Positions 34,200 to 42,019 of a DNA stretch of 64,000 nucleotides are shown in pieces. Numbering within the stretch: the stretch's first letter is position 1; each line of letters opens with the position of its first letter. The position numbers were made by a program, and so were the translations under genes. The stretch comes from Thermanaeromonas sp. C210 (lineage in GTDB: Bacteria > Bacillota > DSM-521 > Neomoorellales > Neomoorellaceae): the NCBI RefSeq assembly GCF_013167955.1, contig NZ_BLWF01000002.1, forward strand, positions 413,185 to 477,184. The letters run 5' to 3'. A model generated the notes under the pieces. The model had not been told where the DNA came from and made no database searches. It saw nothing but the letters and a program-made list of their open reading frames with translations.

Positions 34200-36491
34200 T
34201 CAGGCTCCCGCCCCGGGAGCCCCTGGCAGTCTTAACGAACCTTCCACCCTTCTCCCGTTAAGGTAGAGGGTCTTTATCCCCTCCCGGCTCCGCAGGACCA
34301 CCCGGAATTCCGCCTGGCCCCGGGGGAAACCGCCGTAGAGCTTCTCCCAGTGCAGGTGCAGTTCTTCCCCGGCCAGGTTATAGCTCAGCTTATACAGGTT
34401 GTACACGCCCTTCTTATAGTCCAGGGAACAGCCGTCGTCTTCGTAGTAAAGGTATTCGCCCCGGGCACCTCCCGGGAAGATATGGAACTCCACCCGGCCC
34501 GGGATCTCGCCCGTATGCCTCACCGCCTCCCCCACCAGGGGAAGGACGGACCCGGCCTTGACAAAAAGGGGCATTTTCTCCAAGGGGGCCTCCGCCAGGT
34601 GGTACCGCCCCCCTTCCAAGGGCCGGCCCGACCACCAGTCCAGCCAGGTGCCGGCGGGCAAATACACGGCCCTCACCGTCCTCCCCGGTTCGCATACCGG
34701 CGCCGCCAGCAGGCTCTCCCCGAGCATTACTTCGTCAAAGAGGAGGTGCACGTTCTCGTCCCCTTCATACTCCCATACCAGGGGCCTTAAGACCGGCCAC
34801 CCGTAGCGGGCCGAGCGGTAAAATAAGTTGTAAATATAAGGGAGGAGGGTGTACCTAAGCTTTATATACTCCCGGCATATGGCCTCACACCGCTCCCCGA
34901 AGGCCCAGGGCTCCTGGGGGGCCGTATCTACTTCACTGTGGTTGCGGCAGAAGGGATAAAGGATCCCCGCCTGGGTCCACCTTATCAGGAGTTCTTCGCC
35001 GACATCCCCGGCAAATCCTCCTAGGTCCGCGCCGGCGAAGGCCACCCCGGACAGGCCCAAATTTAAGAGCATGGGCAGGGACATCCTGAGATGCTCCCAG
35101 TGGCTCCTGTTATCCCCCGTCCACAGAGCGGCGTAGCGCTGGATGCCGGAAAAACCCGAGCGGGTCAGTATAAAGGGCCTCTCCCCGGGCCGGTACTTGA
35201 GCAGCCCTTCCCGGGTGGCCATGGCCATATGGAGGGCATAAACATTGCGGAACTCCTCATGGACCACCCGGCGGCCGTCCCGGTTGTGGATTAAGTGGGC
35301 CGGCATGACTTTGCCCGGGGCATCCAGCACCGTGGGCTCGTTCATATCGTTCCATATGCCGTCAATGCCCGAAGCCACCAGCTCGCCGTGCAAATCCGCC
35401 CACCAGGCCCTGACCCTGCCCTGGGCAAAATCCGGAAAGCAGGTACGGCCCGGCCAGACCTCTCCCGTGTAGACAAGGCCGTTCTCATCGGTGACAAAGT
35501 ATCCCCTCTTCAGGCCCTCCCGGAAAACGGAATAATCTTTATCCACCTTAACCCCCGGATCGACAATGGCCACTACCCTAAACCCCATCCCTTTGAGGGT
35601 CTCCGCCATGCCCCGGGGATCGGGGAACCTTTCCCGGTCGAAGGTAAACACCCGGAACCCGTCCATGTAGTGGATGTCCAGGTAGACGGCGTCGCAGGGG
35701 ATGCCCCTCCGCCGGAACTCCCGGGCAATTTCCAGCACCCTCTCCTGGGGGTAGTAGCTGTAACGGCTCTGGTGGTAGCCCAGGGCCCACAGGGGCGGAA
35801 GCTCCATCCTCCCCGTAAGGAGCGTGTACCTTTCCACCACCTCCCGGAGGGAAGGGCCGTAAAGGAAGAAGAAGTTCAGGGGGCCCTTCTCGCAGCCGAA
35901 GGCCGCGGTATGGACCTCCGTTTTGCCCAGGTCGAAGAAGGTGGGAAAGGTGTTGTCCAGGTATACGCCGTAGGACCCGCCGGGCGCCACGCCTATGTAT
36001 AGGGGGAAGCTGGCGTACATGGTGTCCGCCCCTTCGTTATAGGCCTCGTAGCAGTCGGCGTTCCACATGGTATATCTACGGCCCCTCTTGTCCAGGAACC
36101 CCGTCTTCTCCCCTAACCCGTAAAAATGCTCTTCCCGGCGGATGGCAAAGGACCATCTCTTCTCCTTCCCGTGGATGACCAGCCCCCGGCCCTGCAGGGC
36201 GAAGCCCCGGCCGTCGCCCAGCTCGAGGCCGAGGTTCTCTTTCTCCACTTTTATGTATAAGGCGCCCGTCAAGAAAAGAAGGTGGTCGGACTCCTCTTCC
36301 ACCTGCACCTGCGGCGCCTGCGGTCGGAGTACCACGGCCGGGCTAAGGGCCTCCTCGCCTTCTCCCGGCAGGCAGAGGGCGATGTTTACGATCCCGGGGG
36401 CCCAAACTCGGATTGCCACCCGGTAATCCCCGCCCGTTAGGAGCACACCGTCTTTACCCTTCTCCCAAGAGATGACCCTTCCGGAGCCCAT
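34200..36491 (-). CDS. GH31 family alpha-glucosidase
   Basis: 763 residues. An N-terminal beta domain (to ~230) is followed by the (beta/alpha)8 barrel. The nucleophile Asp382 lies in GIWNDMNEP and the likely acid/base Asp460 in WTGDNRSHWEHL; the C-terminal beta domains have AGTWLDWWSGRPLEGG. Retaining exo-hydrolase of alpha-glucosides or alpha-xylosides; substrate preference is not readable. No signal peptide, so cytoplasmic. Followed by the methylase gene 131 bases downstream. No sugar transporter adjacent. Confidence 0.93.
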   Translation of the reverse strand: MGSGRVISWEKGKDGVLLTGGDYRVAIRVWAPGIVNIALCLPGEGEEALSPAVVLRPQAPQVQVEEESDHLLFLTGALYIKVEKENLGLELGDGRGFALQGRGLVIHGKEKRWSFAIRREEHFYGLGEKTGFLDKRGRRYTMWNADCYEAYNEGADTMYASFPLYIGVAPGGSYGVYLDNTFPTFFDLGKTEVHTAAFGCEKGPLNFFFLYGPSLREVVERYTLLTGRMELPPLWALGYHQSRYSYYPQERVLEIAREFRRRGIPCDAVYLDIHYMDGFRVFTFDRERFPDPRGMAETLKGMGFRVVAIVDPGVKVDKDYSVFREGLKRGYFVTDENGLVYTGEVWPGRTCFPDFAQGRVRAWWADLHGELVASGIDGIWNDMNEPTVLDAPGKVMPAHLIHNRDGRRVVHEEFRNVYALHMAMATREGLLKYRPGERPFILTRSGFSGIQRYAALWTGDNRSHWEHLRMSLPMLLNLGLSGVAFAGADLGGFAGDVGEELLIRWTQAGILYPFCRNHSEVDTAPQEPWAFGERCEAICREYIKLRYTLLPYIYNLFYRSARYGWPVLRPLVWEYEGDENVHLLFDEVMLGESLLAAPVCEPGRTVRAVYLPAGTWLDWWSGRPLEGGRYHLAEAPLEKMPLFVKAGSVLPLVGEAVRHTGEIPGRVEFHIFPGGARGEYLYYEDDGCSLDYKKGVYNLYKLSYNLAGEELHLHWEKLYGGFPRGQAEFRVVLRSREGIKTLYLNGRRVEGSLRLPGAPGAGA

Positions 36492-36613
36492 AGGAAATTC
36501 CCTGTGTCCCTCCCTGCAGCAAGGTCTTCGTATATTTTATGCCCCGGCCCCCTTTCTTACCCCGGCAATTCCTCTTACGAGGAGCGGGACTTGGGTTCAG
36601 GGGAGCCAGGCAC

Positions 36614-36648
36614 GAAAAAAACGCCTCCCAGGGCGAACTCGAGGCGTT
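36614..36648 (-). terminator. Intrinsic terminator after the flavin-reductase unit
   Basis: AACGCCTC (36620-36627) pairs with GAGGCGTT (36641-36648), and the minus strand continues with a run of U residues. It ends the transcription unit 38854-36708 and separates it from the GH31 gene. Confidence 0.8.
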
Positions 36649-36707
36649 CCTTTCGGGCCGGTGGCCTGCCGGGGCCGGCCCGCAGGGGAGGGGCTCCCCG
36701 TTGATCT

Positions 36708-36902
36708 TCAAGGGGTTTTGGGGGAGCCGGTCTTGAGGCCGCGGAGGAACTTCTCCCTTTCGGCCGCAATGCCCTCGGTCCGGCGCAGCACACCGCGGAC
36801 GAACTCCTGCCGCCAGCTCTCCGTTTCTCCGCCGTACCTTTCGGCCTCCGGCCACCGGTCTTCTCCATCTCGTCGGGCACCGGGCTTGTCTTTCTCCAGC
36901 AC
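36708..36902 (-). CDS. Small hypothetical protein downstream of the flavin reductase
   Basis: 64 residues, highly charged (many R, E, K), unrecognised, with no membrane segment. GTG at 36902 has an excellent AAAGGAGG five to six bases upstream, 21 bases beyond the stop of the flavin reductase, and the terminator follows at 36648. The position and RBS argue that it is translated. Composition (RWPEAERYGGETESWRQEF) resembles an alpha-helical adaptor. Function unknown. Confidence 0.5.
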   Translation of the reverse strand: MLEKDKPGARRDGEDRWPEAERYGGETESWRQEFVRGVLRRTEGIAAEREKFLRGLKTGSPKTP

Positions 36903-36922
36903 AGGCAACCTCCTTTTCCCCT

Positions 36923-38854
36923 TTATATCTGGTGGGCTACCCGCACGGCTTCGTGGATGGCTTCGGTGATCCGGCGGGGTTTAAGGGCATCCCCGATTAC
37001 GAAGTAGTCTATTCCCGACCCCTCCAACTCCCGGGCCAGGGTATCCTCGGGCTGGGAACCCACGGCCGCCACCACGGTGTCCGCTTCCAGGGCTTCTTCC
37101 CGGCCGTCCCGGTTGTATATCACCCGGCCGGCGTCTACGGCCGTTACCCGGGCTTCGGTTATCATCTTGACGCCCAGATCTTTCAGGCGTCCCAGGAGAA
37201 GGGGCGCCACCAAGGGGCCGATGTCGGATGCCACCTGGGGCAGCATTTCCAGGATGGTCACTTCATGGCCCTTGTGGGCCAGGTACTCGGCCGCTTCGCA
37301 GCCCACCAGGCCGCCGCCGATCACGGCCACCCGGCGGCCGATCCCGCCTCTTCCTGCAAGGACATCCCAGGAGCTCACCACATTCCCCCCACCGACACCT
37401 GGAATATTTAACGCTGCCGGCCGGGCGCCGGTGGCGATGATCACTACGTCGGGGTTTTCCCGGCGTATACCCTCCGGGGTGGCCTCAGTATGGAGCCGAA
37501 CCTCTATGTTGAGTTTGGCCATCTGGTCCGCCAGGTGTTGCCGGAATACGGCTATCTCGCCCTTCTGGGGCGCGGCGGCGGCCAGAGCAAGCTGGCCGCC
37601 CAGCTCTCCCCTCTTCTCCCACAGGGACACCCGGTGCCCCCTCAGGGCCGCCACCCGGGCCGCTTCCATGCCTGCCGGGCCACCTCCCACCACCAGGACC
37701 CTGCGGGGTTTCGTTGCCCGGTCCAGGGGAAATTCGCGTTCAAAACCCGTACGGCCGTTGACGGTGCACCCGACGGTATGGTCCAGGAACAGCTCGTGGA
37801 TGCAGGCCTGGCAGCAGGCAATGCAGCGCCGGACCTCATCCAGCCTGCCCTCCACAACCTTGCGGGGCATTTCCGGGTCCGTCAGGAGTTCCCGGCCGAA
37901 GGCTATAAGGTCGGCCTTGCCGGCGGCCAGGATGCCCTCGGCCACTTGCGGGTCGTTGATGCGCCCCACGGCTATAACCGGGATCTTCACCGCCGATTTG
38001 ATGCCCTGGGCCAGGTCGGCCAGGCATCCCTGGGGCAGGTACATGGGCTGGATAATCCAGAAGGCTGTTTCGTATACGCCAGCGGAAACATGAAGGGCGG
38101 CTATGCCCTCTTCTTCCAGGCTGCGGGCGAAGATTCTGGTCTCTTCCAGGGTCAGGCCCCCCGGCACCTTCTCATCGGCGCTAAGGCGGTAGAGGACGGG
38201 ATATTGGGCCCCTACGGCCTTGCGCACGGCCCGGACCACTTCCAGGGGAAAACGCATGCGGTTTTCCAGGGGGCCGCCGTACTCGTCGCGGCGTTTGTTG
38301 GAATAGGGCGAGAGGAATTGGTTTAAGAGGTAGCCGTGGGCGCCGTGGATTTCCACGGCGTCAAAGCCGGCCCTTTTGGCCCGCAGGGCGGCCGCGGCAA
38401 AGGCTTCCACCAGTTCCCTTATCTCCTCTCGGGTGAGCTCCCGGGGCGTTTCCCCCACCGTGGGGTCGGGGATGGGCGAAGGGGCCACAATGGGCTGCCC
38501 GGTCACCGCGGACCTGGTCTGCCGGCCGCCGTGGTAGAGCTGGACGGCGATCTTGGCGCCGTGGGCGTGGACGGCGTCTACCAGCCGGCGCAGGCCGGGT
38601 ATGAGGCGGTCGGAATAGATGCCGAGTTCGTTGGGGAAACCCTTCCCCGACGGGTGGACATAGGCGGCTTCCACGATGATCATGCCCACCCCGCCCCGGG
38701 CCCGTTCTGCATGGTAGGCCACCAGCCGGTCCGTTACCGAACCGTCGTGGTAGGCGTAGTTGGTTACCATGGGGGCCATGATCATTCTATTCTTGAGCTC
38801 CAGGGGGCCGATTTTAACGGGGCTCCCCAGCAAGGTCAGGGGCTGCACAGGCAT
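36923..38854 (-). CDS. Old-yellow-enzyme type NADH:flavin oxidoreductase (2,4-dienoyl-CoA reductase-like)
   Basis: 643 residues. N-terminal FMN TIM barrel (residues 1-~340, IHGAHGYLLNQFLSPYSNKRRDEYGG); a [4Fe-4S] site in CIACCQACIHELFLDHTVGC; then FAD- and NAD-binding Rossmann domains (VLVVGGGPAGMEAARVAA and VAVIGGGLVGCEAAEYLA). Same domain order as FadH, trimethylamine dehydrogenase and bile-acid BaiH reductases. It reduces an activated C=C bond, but the substrate cannot be assigned. ATG 38854 follows AAGGAGGTCA. Forms a unit with the small gene downstream. Confidence 0.92.
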   Translation of the reverse strand: MPVQPLTLLGSPVKIGPLELKNRMIMAPMVTNYAYHDGSVTDRLVAYHAERARGGVGMIIVEAAYVHPSGKGFPNELGIYSDRLIPGLRRLVDAVHAHGAKIAVQLYHGGRQTRSAVTGQPIVAPSPIPDPTVGETPRELTREEIRELVEAFAAAALRAKRAGFDAVEIHGAHGYLLNQFLSPYSNKRRDEYGGPLENRMRFPLEVVRAVRKAVGAQYPVLYRLSADEKVPGGLTLEETRIFARSLEEEGIAALHVSAGVYETAFWIIQPMYLPQGCLADLAQGIKSAVKIPVIAVGRINDPQVAEGILAAGKADLIAFGRELLTDPEMPRKVVEGRLDEVRRCIACCQACIHELFLDHTVGCTVNGRTGFEREFPLDRATKPRRVLVVGGGPAGMEAARVAALRGHRVSLWEKRGELGGQLALAAAAPQKGEIAVFRQHLADQMAKLNIEVRLHTEATPEGIRRENPDVVIIATGARPAALNIPGVGGGNVVSSWDVLAGRGGIGRRVAVIGGGLVGCEAAEYLAHKGHEVTILEMLPQVASDIGPLVAPLLLGRLKDLGVKMITEARVTAVDAGRVIYNRDGREEALEADTVVAAVGSQPEDTLARELEGSGIDYFVIGDALKPRRITEAIHEAVRVAHQI

Positions 38855-38998
38855 TGACCTCCTTAAAAGGTTTCTTTTCCCCCGTTATTATTTGCCGGGG
38901 AGCAGGACATTATTAGGAGAAGGGGGCCGCGCCGCCGGGGCCTCCCAAGGGATGGAAGGTGCAGGAGGGCCGCAGCGCGGCCGGCCTAAGGGGCGGGC

Positions 38999-39787
38999 TC
39001 AGGGTCGGGAAGGGTGCCCGGGGGCCGCGACGCGGTTGACCAGGCTCCCCAGCCCCGGGATCCTTATTTCGATCTCGTCTCCCACCTCCATGCTGCCCAC
39101 GCCTTCCGGGGTGCCGGTTAGAATGACGTCCCCCGGGAGCAAGGTCATAATCTGGGAGATAAAGCTCACCAGATAGGGGATGGGAAAAATTAGCTGGGAA
39201 GTGCGGCCGTCCTGCCTCAACCGGCCGTTAAGATACGCCTGGACGGGCAGGTCCGTAGGGTCCACACCGCGGACTATGTAGGGGCCTAAGGGCAAAAAGG
39301 TGTCGAAGGACTTGGCCCGGGTCCACTGGCCGTCCTTTTTCTGCAGGTCTCGGGCCGTAACATCGTTGGCAATGGTATAGCCGAAGATGTAGTCCCCGGC
39401 CTCCTCCTGGCTTACCCGGTGGCAGGTCCGGCCGATGACTACCGCCAGCTCGGCTTCGTAGTCCAGGCGCCCCACCATGGGCCAGAAAATAATGTCCTCC
39501 CCCGGCCCGATGACGCTGGTGGGGGGTTTAAGGAAGAGCACCGGTTCGGACGGGAGCTCTTGTTTCATTTCTGCCGCGTGGTTTTTATAATTCAGGCCTA
39601 CGCATACGGCCTTGCCGGGCCGGCAGGGCGCCAGGAGCCGGACCCCCTGGAGGGGAAAGGTCTCTCCTGTTTCCCGGGGCGCGGTAAAGGGGTCCCCTTC
39701 CAGGGCTACGATTATATCCCCCTCCACCCGGCCGTACAGGATCTGGTCCCGGTGGGCAAAACGTACGTATCTCTCCACTGCCGCCAT
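38999..39787 (-). CDS. Fumarylacetoacetate hydrolase family protein
   Basis: 262 residues. The metal-binding catalytic domain shows VCVGLNYKNHAAEM, DYEAELAVVIGR, VSQEEAGDYIFGYTIANDVTARDLQ and DVILTGTPEGVG, the usual FAH-family set. Members are hydrolases, isomerases or decarboxylases of dicarbonyl acids in aromatic and amino-acid catabolism. ATG 39787 or 39799 (AAGGAGG upstream). Just downstream of a PucR regulator and upstream of an OYE reductase; the three may form a catabolic unit. Confidence 0.9.
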   Translation of the reverse strand: MAAVERYVRFAHRDQILYGRVEGDIIVALEGDPFTAPRETGETFPLQGVRLLAPCRPGKAVCVGLNYKNHAAEMKQELPSEPVLFLKPPTSVIGPGEDIIFWPMVGRLDYEAELAVVIGRTCHRVSQEEAGDYIFGYTIANDVTARDLQKKDGQWTRAKSFDTFLPLGPYIVRGVDPTDLPVQAYLNGRLRQDGRTSQLIFPIPYLVSFISQIMTLLPGDVILTGTPEGVGSMEVGDEIEIRIPGLGSLVNRVAAPGHPSRP

Positions 39788-39998
39788 GTTTTTTGCCATC
39801 CTCCTTAGCCGTGCAGCCGGTGCTGCCCGGAAGTGTTTTTATTTTGGACCGCAACCCCTCGCCGGCGGCCGGGTTGAGGCCCGGCCCGTACCCACTTTTT
39901 AGCCGGGCGCGATTTGGCTCCCCCTCGCTTACGAGCTTAATCACCCCCGCCAAAACAGGGGATACATCAGGCCAAACGGGGTACGGCTGCTCCGCCCC

Positions 39999-41201
39999 TT
40001 AAAGCCTTTCGAGGATTACCTTGGCCTGCAGGGCGGCATAAAGATTCAAGAGGGTATTGATGTCCCGCAGATTCACCCCGAGGAGCTCCTCTACTTTCCG
40101 CAGCCGGTAGCGCAGGGTATTAACGTGGATGTAGAGCCTTTCCGCCGTTAAGGCGTAGTCCGCCGAGGAGCGGATGAACTCCACCAGGGTGGGCAGCAGG
40201 TTGGTGTTGTGCTGCCGGTCGTACTCCTCCACAGGGCCGAGAACGTCTTCGTAAAAGTCGGCCAGCTCCTGCTCCCCCTGGTTTAAGAAAAACCGCAGGG
40301 CGCCCAACTCGTCGAAAAAGGTGATGCCAGCTCCCGGGTAAAGGAAGCGGCCCACATGGAGGGCCAGTTTGGCCTCCTGATAGGCCCGGTAAAGCTGGTC
40401 CGGGGAAGCATAAAAGCGCCCCACGCCGGCCACGAGGTCCCGGCGGGGCAGGCACCGTCCGATCTCCCCCGTCACCCTTTCCCAGAACTTCCGGAGCCAG
40501 GCCTTGGCCTCCCCCGGGCTGCCGGAGGGGTGAGGCAGGAGGAGGATAAGCTGTTCGCTCCGGTCGGCCATAATGGCCTGGGGGCATTCCCGGGAGACTA
40601 CCCGCCCCACGAGCTGGCGGAGGCGCTCCATGGCGGCGGAAAACCCGGCCTCGGGAGGTTCCCGATACTCTAACACCACCAGGGCCTGGGGCCGGGACAG
40701 GTCCCATCCCCACAGTTGGGCCCGGGTGATAATGGCTTCCCGGCTCGGCAGGTTGTTGTAAAGGATATCCTGGATGAATTCGTTGCGAAAGCGCCTTTCC
40801 GCTTCTTGATGGGCCCGCAGGCGGGAAAGCTCCACCAGGGCCGCCCGGGAAGCCGCCCGCAGGTACTCCCGGTATCCTTCATCCCGCGTGCCCAGGAGGA
40901 CCAGGTAGCCCCAGAGCTCTTGGTGTCCGATGGCCGCCGTCAAAAAGTCGACCTGCTTCCCTTGGACGGACAGGGTACCGGCGAAGAATTCTTCTCCCTC
41001 CGTCCCCCGCCACACCTCGCACGGGAGGATATCTTCCTCCCAGAGGTCCTCCGTACCGGGGGGAAAGGAGGAGGCCAGAACCCTGAAGGCCACATCCATT
41101 ATGAGGCAGGGCTGCCCGGTCTCCTCCCTTAGAATCCTGGTAACGGAGGCAAGCCCCTCGCCGGCTGCGGCTGCTTCCAGGAAGCGACGCCAGATTTGCA
41201 T
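39999..41201 (-). CDS. PucR/CdaR-family transcriptional regulator
   Basis: 400 residues. A GAF-like N-terminal sensor region (~1-120), a GGDEF-like middle region with PEAGFSAAMERLRQLVGR, and the C-terminal PucR helix-turn-helix YALTAERLYIHVNTLRYRLRKVEELLGVNLRD (residues ~350-385) with a hydrophobic leucine-rich tail. PucR and CdaR proteins activate catabolic genes in response to an organic acid. The FAH gene follows it on the same strand 211 bases away, so it is the best candidate target, but the molybdoenzyme genes on the other side are possible. Confidence 0.88.
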   Translation of the reverse strand: MQIWRRFLEAAAAGEGLASVTRILREETGQPCLIMDVAFRVLASSFPPGTEDLWEEDILPCEVWRGTEGEEFFAGTLSVQGKQVDFLTAAIGHQELWGYLVLLGTRDEGYREYLRAASRAALVELSRLRAHQEAERRFRNEFIQDILYNNLPSREAIITRAQLWGWDLSRPQALVVLEYREPPEAGFSAAMERLRQLVGRVVSRECPQAIMADRSEQLILLLPHPSGSPGEAKAWLRKFWERVTGEIGRCLPRRDLVAGVGRFYASPDQLYRAYQEAKLALHVGRFLYPGAGITFFDELGALRFFLNQGEQELADFYEDVLGPVEEYDRQHNTNLLPTLVEFIRSSADYALTAERLYIHVNTLRYRLRKVEELLGVNLRDINTLLNLYAALQAKVILERL

Positions 41202-41397
41202 AGGCGGTCTACTCCTCTGTCTAAAGGCTTAAACCTTAGCCCATATCCCCGGGAACCTGGGCCCGGAACATATCGGCAGCGCCGGTCCCCGGGCTTCTCC
41301 CCGCTTGCCGCACTCTCCCCGCCCCCGGTCGCCCTTGGGGGTAGCGGCCGGAGGTCGCCCCCAGGGGCCTGTAAAGCCCCGGAAGGGGTATCACCCA

Positions 41398-42006
41398 TCA
41401 CCCCGCGTCGGCCCGCCTGCGCCTCCCTTCCCCCTTATCCTCCCGCAGCCCGCCGGGACGCCGGGCAAAATACCGGCGGCCGGCGGGATTGATCTTGAAG
41501 CGGAGGCTGGGCCGGGTAAGGCTCACATCGCTCAGGCCGTACACCCACCTCTGCCAGACGCCCTCCCTTTCGGCCCTCAAATCCAGGAGATGCAGGGCTT
41601 TGACCGGACAGGCCTCTATACAGGCCGGCGAAAGGCCGGCGTCCAGCCGGTGGACGCACAGATCGCATTTGCCCGTCTTGCCGGTCAGGGGGTTGTAGCG
41701 GGGGGCCTGGAAGGGGCAGGCCCTGATGCAGGTGTTGCAGCCGTTGCAGCGCCCCGGGGAATGGAGGACCACCCCGTCCCGGCGCTTGGAGTACGCCCGC
41801 TGGGGGCAGACCCTGAAGCATTCCGGGTGCTCGCAGTGATTGCAGGCAAGGGAGAGGAAACAAAGCTGCAGAGTCCCCGCGACCTGCCTTTCCACCCGCT
41901 GCACCCGCCGGAAGGCCAGCACTCCTCCATGTTCATACCGGCAGGCCGTCTCGCAGGCGCGGCAGCCGGTGCACCGCGACAGGTCCAGCAGAAAACCCAG
42001 GGCCAT
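41398..42006 (-). CDS. Four-cluster ferredoxin subunit of molybdoenzyme A3
   Basis: 202 residues with sixteen Cys in four [4Fe-4S] motifs: CTGCRACETAC (start), CNHCEHPECFRVCP, CNGCNTCIRACP and CDLCVHRLDAGLSPACIEACP. This is the DmsB/PsrB-type electron-transfer subunit. ATG 42006 follows AAAGGGGGAGAGAG. The basic C-terminal tail (RRPGGLREDKGEGRRRR) is unusual. It follows its catalytic partner A3 by 13 bases. Unlike the DmsB at 45021 there is no membrane anchor gene next to it. Confidence 0.9.
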   Translation of the reverse strand: MALGFLLDLSRCTGCRACETACRYEHGGVLAFRRVQRVERQVAGTLQLCFLSLACNHCEHPECFRVCPQRAYSKRRDGVVLHSPGRCNGCNTCIRACPFQAPRYNPLTGKTGKCDLCVHRLDAGLSPACIEACPVKALHLLDLRAEREGVWQRWVYGLSDVSLTRPSLRFKINPAGRRYFARRPGGLREDKGEGRRRRADAG

Positions 42007-42019
42007 TCTCTCTCCCCCT

